Notes: generated by a model from the sequence alone, not told the origin. 6,382 nucleotides of DNA from JBNJGT01 sp964473285 (GCA_964473285.1 CAYYOI010000071.1:1-6382), one strand, 5' to 3'. Positions 1-5,860 are shown, counted from the first letter of the stretch. Numbers and translations: made by a program.

Positions 1-24
1 TCATACCCATAAACAACAAATCAT

Positions 25-33
25 ATTATAAAA
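25..33 (-). promoter_or_regulatory. Weak TATA-like box for a gene leaving the left edge
   Basis: Read on the minus strand this is TTTTATAAT. Minus-strand ATG codons lie at 10 and at 4, after which the window ends. The box centre is about 25 bp upstream of the ATG at 4, close to the spacing of the better promoters in this window. A divergent gene beginning here would explain the palindrome between the two promoters. Only one to three codons are visible, so no product can be named, and AT-rich DNA gives such boxes by chance. Confidence 0.25.
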
Positions 34-39
34 TTTTAT

Positions 40-56
40 TGCTAACCTGCTTAGCA
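40..56. repeat. 17-bp perfect inverted repeat, candidate operator
   Basis: TGCTAA and TTAGCA form perfect 6-bp arms around a 5-bp spacer (CCTGC). The repeat ends 3 bp before the TATA box at 60-67 and lies about 7 bp from the minus-strand TATA-like box at 25-33. A dimeric repressor bound here could cover the TFB-recognition side of both promoters. The size and position are typical of an archaeal transcription-factor site, but the function is inferred. Confidence 0.4.
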
Positions 57-59
57 TCT

Positions 60-67
60 TTTATAAC
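60..67 (+). promoter_or_regulatory. TATA box TTTATAAC upstream of a 16-codon ORF
   Basis: TTTATAAC differs from the best boxes in this window (TTTATAAA) only at the last base. Its centre is 26.5 bp from the ATG at 90, exactly the spacing seen at 3458 and 5861. It follows AGCATCTT, an 8-mer that also precedes the box at 147-154. Transcription would start at or next to position 90. Confidence 0.45.
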
Positions 68-89
68 CAGAATGAAAACAGACGATCTT

Positions 90-140
90 ATGAAAAGAAG
101 CAAACAAGTCACTAAAGGGCAAGACCAAATGGCACACTAA
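90..140 (+). CDS. Possible leaderless 16-aa peptide, or a small RNA
   Basis: The ORF runs ATG to TAA and reads MKRSKQVTKGQDQMAH, a basic, polar peptide with no membrane segment. The only reason to list it is its position: the ATG sits where the TATA box at 60-67 predicts transcription to begin, as for the recognised leaderless genes nearby. An in-frame ATG at 72 would add six residues but lies upstream of the predicted start of transcription. It could equally be the 5' end of a small RNA or a leader transcript for the gene at 222. I recognise no family. Confidence 0.25.
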   Translation: MKRSKQVTKGQDQMAH

Positions 141-146
141 CAGCAT

Positions 147-154
147 CTTATAAA
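147..154 (+). promoter_or_regulatory. Second TATA box (CTTATAAA) with the repeated AGCATCTT element
   Basis: CTTATAAA overlaps the 3' end of AGCATCTT (142-149), a copy of the 8-mer at 53-60 that also abuts a TATA box. The predicted start of transcription is near 177-178, where no start codon lies, so a transcript would carry a leader of about 44 nt before the ATG at 222. It may be an alternative promoter for the downstream gene. Confidence 0.3.
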
Positions 155-191
155 AGGAAGCTGTTTGTAATTGCAACAAAGAAACTAAAAA

Positions 192-199
192 TTTAAAAA
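192..199 (+). promoter_or_regulatory. TATA box TTTAAAAA for the ORF at 222
   Basis: The centre of this box is 26.5 bp upstream of the ATG at 222, matching the spacing at 3458 and 5861. There is no Shine-Dalgarno before the ATG, which fits a leaderless mRNA. The bases before the ATG (AATAAT) are AT-rich, as in the other leaderless starts here. Confidence 0.5.
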
Positions 200-221
200 G
201 ATTATAACCACCAAATAATAT

Positions 222-452
222 ATGGATATAGAACGTAAAGTACTAAAAGAAGCTAAAGACCTTGAGACAAGAGAAAAGCACCTTGAGCACATAGTAGGCA
301 AGCACCTCTTTACTAGCAGTTTTGCAAAATTCTTCAAAGCAGGACTCAAGAAAAACAAGCAAAGATTCCTCAAAGGAGTGACCTCAGCCTTGATTATTCT
401 CATGACTGCCCAATCAGCACTTGCAATAAGCAAAGACACCCACAACAAGTGA
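222..452 (+). CDS. Small protein with a C-terminal membrane or signal segment
   Basis: This 76-aa protein matches no family I recognise. Residues 1-28 are highly charged and probably helical. Residues 39-52 are a basic stretch, KAGLKKNKQRFLKG. Residues 52-69 are hydrophobic and end in SALA, which resembles a signal-peptidase site. The positive residues before the segment would keep the N-terminus in the cytoplasm and place the C-terminus outside. The start is set by the TATA box at 192-199. The stretch 39-52 matches residues 23-36 of the 790-aa membrane kinase in this window, also just before a hydrophobic segment. The protein ends only seven residues after that segment, and the next ORF starts 47 bp later without a promoter, so this may be the N-terminal piece of a larger broken gene. 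Confidence 0.6.
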   Translation: MDIERKVLKEAKDLETREKHLEHIVGKHLFTSSFAKFFKAGLKKNKQRFLKGVTSALIILMTAQSALAISKDTHNK

Positions 453-499
453 AGGATCTTTACTACTAGACAAAAAACAATACAATCTCAGATAAGGAA

Positions 500-1027
500 T
501 TGACCTCAAAAACACAGGATATCCTACAAAGACTTGACAAGGAAGTTAAAAAAGACATAAATAACAAGGATTTCCTCCAGACCCGAAAGCTCCTTGGAAC
601 CTACAAAAAAGTAGCCATGTACATTGGAGACAAAGACATGCAAAACCAGATTGAAGAAATGATCCAGCATGTTCACCACTCTTTCGTTATGCATATGGAT
701 CTCCAGAGACCAGGTGTATATAGTGATAAGAAAAACTCCATATTCATAATAAGTAAGACCCGTACGCCTGCAGGAAACTCCTACTTTGAAAGGATTGAGA
801 GAAAAAGTAACATAAGGTTTGAAGCCTTAAGAAGAATAAAAGCATTCTGTGACAAACAAGGACTTTTAATGGGCAACTCAGCTAATCTTGGCCACAATGT
901 GATACTAAGATCAGATCAGGATAATGGAAAAGTAAAGTTCCTGTTTGAAGTTCGTTCAATAGAAAGCAAAGGCCAAGATCTTACAGAGGAGATAATCCAT
1001 ATGGCCCCAAAGGTGCCTATTCAGTAG
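500..1027 (+). CDS. Hypothetical 175-aa protein with TTG start, possibly the C-terminal part of a split gene
   Basis: I recognise no family. Residues 1-60 are charged and helical, followed by a mixed alpha/beta part (about 78-155) with beta-like stretches near SIFIIS, GHNVILRS and KVKFLFEV. There is one cysteine (C117) and no membrane segment. The TTG at 500 is a weak start: AAGGA lies only one base before it, there is no TATA box 26 bp upstream, and the first ATG in frame is at 617, inside what looks like real coding sequence. The frame is open upstream to a stop at 467-469. It may therefore be co-transcribed with the ORF at 222, or be its continuation. Its last 11 bp overlap the end of the minus-strand gene at 1017-1457. 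Confidence 0.6.
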   Translation: MTSKTQDILQRLDKEVKKDINNKDFLQTRKLLGTYKKVAMYIGDKDMQNQIEEMIQHVHHSFVMHMDLQRPGVYSDKKNSIFIISKTRTPAGNSYFERIERKSNIRFEALRRIKAFCDKQGLLMGNSANLGHNVILRSDQDNGKVKFLFEVRSIESKGQDLTEEIIHMAPKVPIQ

Positions 1028-1457
1028 ATTCAAATTCCTCCAACAAACTATCATCATCCATTCCCATCGAGAAACTGAACCAATCCAGGTTCTTCTTCTT
1101 GATGAATTCTATGAAAGCATCCTGCTTTTTCCGATCCCACTCCTTAAAGAGATATGCAGTCTTGCACAAATACTTGACATCACAATGTCCCTCACGTAAA
1201 TCTTCACCACACACCTCTGGATGCAAAGGACACATGACCTGTGTCTCTTCCTCATTCGCAAATATCACATTACGGCAGACCCCGCTGGAACGAATGCAAT
1301 CTGCCCTATCACGAAAAGAAATAAGATCATGATGTTTAAACTCCCGTGTATTCTCTCTTATCGATTCAATAACTTCTTTACGGTTGCAATAATCACGGCC
1401 ACAACACCCCATGCAGATAAGATCTCCAATAACACAAACATTAGATATTGTCCTCAT
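1017..1457 (-). CDS. Cysteine-rich probable metal- or Fe-S-binding protein coupled to uvrB
   Basis: This 146-aa soluble protein has 11 cysteines: C8, C15, C18, C19, C24, C54, C61, C76, C83, C92 and C98. They include a CxxCC group, CPLHPEVC and GHCDVKYLC. The last 45 residues lack cysteine and look like a helical tail (KEWDRKKQDAFIEFIKKK, then an acidic end). The clustered cysteines with nearby histidines suggest zinc or an iron-sulfur cluster, and the layout recalls the broad YkgJ-type cysteine-cluster proteins. I believe similar uncharacterised proteins occur in other archaea, but that is from memory. Its ATG overlaps the uvrB stop as ATGA and is preceded by a strong Shine-Dalgarno inside uvrB, so translation is probably coupled. 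A repair-related role is only inferred from the operon. Confidence 0.85.
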   Translation of the reverse strand: MRTISNVCVIGDLICMGCCGRDYCNRKEVIESIRENTREFKHHDLISFRDRADCIRSSGVCRNVIFANEEETQVMCPLHPEVCGEDLREGHCDVKYLCKTAYLFKEWDRKKQDAFIEFIKKKNLDWFSFSMGMDDDSLLEEFESTE

Positions 1458-3367
1458 GATCCCTCCTTGAGTTTGCGCACCCTTTCTCTAAGCTCTATTG
1501 CCCGCTCAAAATCAAGTCTTCCAGCAGCGTCCTGCATCTCGCTTTCAAGCTCTATTATGAGATTAGGGATATCCTTCTTTGGTATATGCTTGGTATCCTT
1601 GATCTCAACACTTTTTGCCTTGATAGGTTTCTGGATTGTCTGAGGAGTAATCTTATGCTTATGGTTATGCTCCATCTGCACTTCACGACGACGGTCTGTC
1701 TCATCAATCGCCTGTTTCATGGATCTTGTCATTCTATCCCCATACATTATGACCTTTGACTCTACATTACGTGCAGCACGACCTATGATCTGGATCAGGC
1801 TTCTATAATCCCGCAAAAAACCTTCCTTATCAGCATCAAGGATTCCGATAAGACCTACCTCCGGAAGATCAAGACCTTCCCGCAAGAGATTGATTCCTAC
1901 AAGCACATCAAAACTTCCCAGTCTAAGCTCCCTGATTATCTCACTTCGCTCAAGAGTATCAATCTCAGAATGAAGATAACGTGTCTTCACATTCTTCTCA
2001 GCCAAGAAATCAGTAAGCTCTTCTGCAAGCTTCTTTGTGAGTGTCGTGAGAAGCACCCTGTAACCTTTTTCAACAGTTTTCCTTATTTCCTCCAGTACAT
2101 CAGGAATCTGCCCCTCTGTCTTTCGCACCTCCACAGGCGGATCAATAAGACCTGTAGGACGAATCAACTGCTCAACAATACGTGAATGCTTGCGCTCATA
2201 ATCCCCCGGAGTTGCAGAAACAAATACAAGCCTCTTCATCCATTTCTCGAACTCATGGAACTGCAAAGGCCTATTATCAAAAGCACTTGGCAAGCGAAAG
2301 CCATAGTCAACCAGAGCCTTCTTCCTGGAATAATCACCTTTATACATGCCATGTAATTGAGGTATCGTCTGATGGCTCTCATCAATGAACATCAGGAAAT
2401 CATCAGGAAAATAATCAAGCAATGTATAAGGCGCCTCCCCTGGCTTCCGGAAATCAAAATGCCTCGAATAATTCTCAATGCCCTTGCAATACCCTGTCTC
2501 TTCTATCATTTCAATATCATACAATGTCCTTTGCCTCAGCCGATGCGCCTCGATCATCCCAAGCTTTGGCAATTGCTCTTCAAGTTCAGCCCTGATGGAT
2601 GCAATAGCGCTCTGTTTCTCATCCTCTGGGATCACGAAATGTCGCGCTGGAAATACATAGAAATACTTCATGGCCTCCTGCACAGAAAGCGTCGCCTTAT
2701 CAAGTTCCCTGATAGCATCAACTTCATCTCCAAAAAGCTCAATACGTATTATATTATTGAAATATGCAGGAATCAGATCAATAGTATCCCCTTTAACCCT
2801 GAACCGTCCAGGCATGAGCTCAGTATCATTACGCTCATACTGGATATTTACAAGCTTTGCAATCAGATCCCGTCGATCGATTTTTTGTCCAACAGACAAC
2901 TCAAATCCCAGGTCCCGGTAGTTTTCAGGATTTCCCAGTCCATAGATACAGGAGACAGAACTCACCACAATAGTATCTGTTCTTGAAAGGATAGAAGCTG
3001 TTGCAGAAAGACGCATCTGCTCAATCTTTGGGTTTATCTGAGCATCCTTCTCGATATACTGGTCCTTTTGCGGGATATATGACTCTGGCTGGTAATAATC
3101 ATAATATGATACAAAATACTCTACCCTGTTTTCAGGGAAGAATTCCTTGAACTCATTATAAAGTTGTGCGGCAAGCGTCTTGTTATGAGCAATCACCAGG
3201 GTAGGTTTGTTAAGCTTTGCAATCACATTCGCCATCGTAAAAGTCTTCCCCGACCCAGTAACACCAAGCAATGTCTGGAACTGCTTTGGCTCAACCAGTT
3301 TCCTTATTGCCGCAGGCTGGCTTCCCTGGGGCTTGAAAGACGACTTAAGCGAGAACATCCTATCCAT
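1454..3367 (-). CDS. uvrB: UvrABC excision repair helicase subunit B
   Basis: UvrB receives damaged DNA from UvrA, opens the helix by inserting its beta-hairpin, verifies the lesion and recruits UvrC for the two incisions. With the start used here (637 aa; E. coli 673) all hallmarks are present: Walker A GVTGSGKT (35-42), the beta-hairpin YYDYYQPESYIP (88-99), DESH (329-332), SATPGDYE (384-391), the helicase stretch GINLLREGLDLP (491-502), QIIGRAARN (526-534) and a C-terminal UVR domain (about 600-635) for UvrC contact. The start is ambiguous. ATG 3367 has GGAG (3377-3380) nine bases upstream and gives an N-terminus closest to the family (FSLKSSFKPQG). ATG 3358, ATG 3382 and TTG 3403 are also in frame, and the TATA box at 3428-3435 predicts transcription from about 3405. 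It is divergent from the 790-aa gene and leads the operon with the cysteine-rich gene. UvrA and UvrC are not in the window. UvrB in archaea is generally regarded as acquired from bacteria. Confidence 0.98.
   Translation of the reverse strand: MDRMFSLKSSFKPQGSQPAAIRKLVEPKQFQTLLGVTGSGKTFTMANVIAKLNKPTLVIAHNKTLAAQLYNEFKEFFPENRVEYFVSYYDYYQPESYIPQKDQYIEKDAQINPKIEQMRLSATASILSRTDTIVVSSVSCIYGLGNPENYRDLGFELSVGQKIDRRDLIAKLVNIQYERNDTELMPGRFRVKGDTIDLIPAYFNNIIRIELFGDEVDAIRELDKATLSVQEAMKYFYVFPARHFVIPEDEKQSAIASIRAELEEQLPKLGMIEAHRLRQRTLYDIEMIEETGYCKGIENYSRHFDFRKPGEAPYTLLDYFPDDFLMFIDESHQTIPQLHGMYKGDYSRKKALVDYGFRLPSAFDNRPLQFHEFEKWMKRLVFVSATPGDYERKHSRIVEQLIRPTGLIDPPVEVRKTEGQIPDVLEEIRKTVEKGYRVLLTTLTKKLAEELTDFLAEKNVKTRYLHSEIDTLERSEIIRELRLGSFDVLVGINLLREGLDLPEVGLIGILDADKEGFLRDYRSLIQIIGRAARNVESKVIMYGDRMTRSMKQAIDETDRRREVQMEHNHKHKITPQTIQKPIKAKSVEIKDTKHIPKKDIPNLIIELESEMQDAAGRLDFERAIELRERVRKLKEGS
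1461..1468 (-). promoter_or_regulatory. Strong Shine-Dalgarno AAGGAGGG for the cysteine-rich gene
   Basis: AAGGAGGG on the minus strand lies 3 bases before the ATG at 1457 and is embedded in the last codons of uvrB. It shows that this organism uses Shine-Dalgarno initiation for internal operon genes, while its first genes appear leaderless. Confidence 0.8.
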
Positions 3368-3427
3368 GAATCGTTTCTCCATTAAATGCTTTTCTAATAA
3401 CAACCCAAAACTATTACTACCTCAAAG

Positions 3428-3435
3428 TTTATAAA
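3428..3435. promoter_or_regulatory. Palindromic TATA box TTTATAAA shared by divergent genes
   Basis: TTTATAAA is its own reverse complement. On the plus strand its centre is 26.5 bp from the ATG at 3458, with AAAG just upstream as a plausible TFB-recognition element. On the minus strand the same spacing points to about 3405, inside the leader of uvrB. No other good TATA box is seen in the roughly 90 bp between the two coding regions, so it may serve both directions. Confidence 0.65.
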
Positions 3436-3457
3436 TTAAAATCGGCCCCTTTAATAT

Positions 3458-5830
3458 ATGTCATTAGACCAAGACATTGACAATGCCAAAAAAGACCCTA
3501 AGCTTTTAAGATGGCTCAAGATAAAGGCTGGCACAAAGAAAGCAAAGAATATCTTTATGACAGGACTTATGGGTACTCTTCTATACACCTGCTTTAATAC
3601 CATAGATCCAAACCAAATAGTTGAATATGAGCATAAACATACAACTGAGGGAACTGCACCAGTATATTACACAAAAGCAACTCTCGAAATAGAGAAATTA
3701 GATATCAGGAATGAAAAGGTTAAAGAGCTCATCTCCTCCATCCCTAACAGACAAAGCAATCTTCGATATTCCCTTGAAAGAAGAATAACTTATGACGAGA
3801 CAACAATCCAGGAATCACCTGACAAAGACCACATCTTGTTCTCAGTCAACCACAAAAGACTAAGAAAACTCTGTGAAAGTATTGGACTAGAAGTACCTGA
3901 TAATGAGCATAAGGGAAGAAAAGGGGTCTACCAGATTTCGAGGTCAGGTGAACTGGAACTCATACTGGATCAGCACATAAACATCGGAAGAATGTTCTTT
4001 TATAGTAAAGATGGAGATTATGTTGTATTCAGCGACAATGCAAAAAGGATGAGAAAGATTGATCTTGAGACAAGAGAAGAATCTTCAGCCACAAGTCACG
4101 ATTACAGTACCTCATTATATTTTCTTCTTGGTCTTGCAGCCTATTCTTTATACAGAAAAAACGATAAGCCTTTCTCATGGATTAAAGAGAATCCTGAACC
4201 CTTATTCTATTCAATGCTTGCTACAATAGGAATCAATTACACCCTTAACACGATTAACAACATAAATATGGGATTTCCTCTCCAGACCATTAACGCAGAA
4301 TATTCCTTACCTTTTCTTGCCACATTCCTCTTTGTTGACTTCTTTTACAGGCAGAGAAATCTTAATCTTGACTATAAACCATTTGGAGGTCTTGCGTATC
4401 AGTTAAAAACATCACCTAAATCAAGAATTGAACACCTGGACTATATGAGTAATAAAAAACCGGTCTATTTCATTGAATACGCAGAGCAACATATAAAAGA
4501 TGGAAATATAAATCGGGCTCTCGACTGGCTGGAGAAGGGATTAGCCTGGAAGATGAACGATGAATCAAGTATCATACGCGGAGGTTTCATAAACCACTTA
4601 TTCATACCCCTATATAAGCTTTTGAATGGGGCTTGCAGCCATATAGCTGAAGATGGTGATCAATGGACTATCCAGAAGGCCTATTTTGATCTGGACAAAA
4701 GAAGGTATGCTGCAGCTCTTAGCAATATCCAAACCTATACCAAGACTGCTCTCAAAGACAGCCTCTCCGCAAAATGCCTTCACGCGTTATTCATTGAAGG
4801 ATTCAGAAAAAACCTTAATGATTCTGCAGACCTATATGAAGCAATCAAACTAAAGGACTACCTCACAAAAGAGCTTGGGAAAGGCACCCTTGAATCCCTG
4901 CTTGAAAGAAAATCACAGGATATTTGGCTTGACTTCCTCAATAACCTTGAAACAGTCAAGCTGAGATCACTTAGTACAACATCCAACACAGTACAGACTA
5001 TTTCAGATAATGAATTTTTGTCATCCAGGCTTATCCTGAAAAGCAACCCAGACAAGAGCCTGCTGAAAAGAACCTATGAGCATACGAGGTATGTTGCAGA
5101 GAAATTCAGCGATGACCCTGAAATAGAAATCGAAGAAATACTGACATTTTTTGAGAACGAAGGCACCCTTATTGCAAGCGTTTCTAAAGGAGATACACTC
5201 TATGATCATATACTGAAGGGAAAAGGATTTAGCAGCCTCTTAACGACACTCCGAGGCCTTGCCAGGTATCATGCATTTATTGGACCAACAGAACCCCTCC
5301 GGGATTATGTCAAGGGAATCAGCTCATGCAAGGATCAATTATCCAAAACTCTTTTCCAGGAAGTGACTGAAGCCTATGAGAAATTGCTCTTTTTATATGA
5401 TTCAGTTCCAAATGCCTGCTCAAAAGATTGCCACCCAAAAAATGTCATTGTCTCAGACACTATTACATTTATTGATTTTGAAAGGCCTTATGAAGTGACA
5501 GTTGCAAGGGACTTGACAAAGCTCCTGGAACTATATCCATATTCAGTCTTCTCGCCAGAAGATAAGAATAATTTTCTCAAAGAGTACTTGATGGAATATA
5601 ATCTGCATACTCATCAGATTGATCCAGATGCACTGCAGGCAGCCTATAACTTCTGCACAGCAGACCTATTCCTATCAATAGCTGGCTATTTGAGCGCAAG
5701 TTCAAACCAGCAAATCACCTTAACACTAGGAAGAAATGTAGAGCATGCATTAAAAAACCTTGCCCACTCATTACCAGGACACAAACCTGAAATAGAACTC
5801 CTCAATGAAAGTATAAGATACATCAAATAA
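3458..5830 (+). CDS. Receptor-like membrane protein with cytoplasmic APH/choline-kinase-like domain
   Basis: This 790-aa protein has several modules. Residues 1-32 are basic and cytoplasmic. A first membrane segment lies at about 32-48. Residues 50-215 are a probable external domain, including a stretch (about 176-206, YSKDGDYVVFSDN, then KIDLETRE) that resembles one TolB/PD40-type propeller blade. Three more segments follow at about 216-233, 248-266 and 283-298. Residues 335-500 are helical and TPR-like (KDGNINRALDWLEKGL at 347-362). Residues 515-790 look like an aminoglycoside-phosphotransferase/choline-kinase fold: possible beta-3 lysine K528, helix TLRGLARYHA (597-606), catalytic-loop DCHPKN with D657 and N662, and IDFE with D673. 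The usual His two residues before the catalytic Asp is Ser (S655). Positive charges put the kinase inside the cell. Such kinases phosphorylate small molecules or proteins; the substrate here is unknown. The start is fixed by the TATA box at 3428-3435. The kinase assignment is by eye but fairly firm; the ectodomain is uncertain. Confidence 0.88.
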   Translation: MSLDQDIDNAKKDPKLLRWLKIKAGTKKAKNIFMTGLMGTLLYTCFNTIDPNQIVEYEHKHTTEGTAPVYYTKATLEIEKLDIRNEKVKELISSIPNRQSNLRYSLERRITYDETTIQESPDKDHILFSVNHKRLRKLCESIGLEVPDNEHKGRKGVYQISRSGELELILDQHINIGRMFFYSKDGDYVVFSDNAKRMRKIDLETREESSATSHDYSTSLYFLLGLAAYSLYRKNDKPFSWIKENPEPLFYSMLATIGINYTLNTINNINMGFPLQTINAEYSLPFLATFLFVDFFYRQRNLNLDYKPFGGLAYQLKTSPKSRIEHLDYMSNKKPVYFIEYAEQHIKDGNINRALDWLEKGLAWKMNDESSIIRGGFINHLFIPLYKLLNGACSHIAEDGDQWTIQKAYFDLDKRRYAAALSNIQTYTKTALKDSLSAKCLHALFIEGFRKNLNDSADLYEAIKLKDYLTKELGKGTLESLLERKSQDIWLDFLNNLETVKLRSLSTTSNTVQTISDNEFLSSRLILKSNPDKSLLKRTYEHTRYVAEKFSDDPEIEIEEILTFFENEGTLIASVSKGDTLYDHILKGKGFSSLLTTLRGLARYHAFIGPTEPLRDYVKGISSCKDQLSKTLFQEVTEAYEKLLFLYDSVPNACSKDCHPKNVIVSDTITFIDFERPYEVTVARDLTKLLELYPYSVFSPEDKNNFLKEYLMEYNLHTHQIDPDALQAAYNFCTADLFLSIAGYLSASSNQQITLTLGRNVEHALKNLAHSLPGHKPEIELLNESIRYIK

Positions 5831-5838
5831 TTTATAAA
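5831..5838 (+). promoter_or_regulatory. TATA box TTTATAAA for the 160-aa gene
   Basis: The box is identical to that at 3428-3435, and its centre is also exactly 26.5 bp from the ATG (5861). It begins at the base after the stop codon of the 790-aa gene. There is no Shine-Dalgarno, so a leaderless transcript is expected. The gene can be transcribed independently of the kinase gene. Confidence 0.75.
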
Positions 5839-5860
5839 AAATTAGCATTCCATATATTAC

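Noticed and set aside
72..140. Longer 22-codon version of the small ORF starting at the ATG at 72
   Set aside because: This ATG lies only 4 bases after the TATA box, upstream of the predicted transcription start near 90, and no other promoter fits it.
164..180. TTTGT/ACAAA inverted repeat with a 7-nt loop before the gene at 222
   Set aside because: Five AT-rich base pairs are expected often by chance in this composition, and the sequence has no T-tract to act as a terminator.
41..221. Box C/D small RNA or other structured RNA in the leader region
   Set aside because: No convincing C box (RUGAUGA) and D box (CUGA) pairs, and no long stem, were seen by eye.
185..448. An 87-codon minus-strand ORF with hydrophobic stretches, opposite the 76-aa ORF
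   Set aside because: The plus-strand ORF has a correctly spaced TATA box and a motif shared with another protein. The minus ORF has neither, and its hydrophobic look comes from the complement of lysine-rich codons.
1221..1643. A 140-codon plus-strand ORF across the cysteine-rich gene and the uvrB end
   Set aside because: It is antisense to two coupled genes whose protein features are clear. The Ser/Leu-rich translation is a typical shadow.
2357..2986. A 209-codon plus-strand ORF opposite uvrB
   Set aside because: It is wholly antisense to a complete, well-conserved uvrB and has no promoter, ribosome site or recognisable motif.
4653..4853. Short plus-strand ORF inside the 790-aa gene
   Set aside because: It lies in another frame of a long gene with clear domain structure and has no initiation signal.
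4858..5209. Two overlapping minus-strand ORFs (65 and 62 codons) inside the 790-aa gene
   Set aside because: They are antisense shadows within the kinase gene, with no promoter or Shine-Dalgarno.
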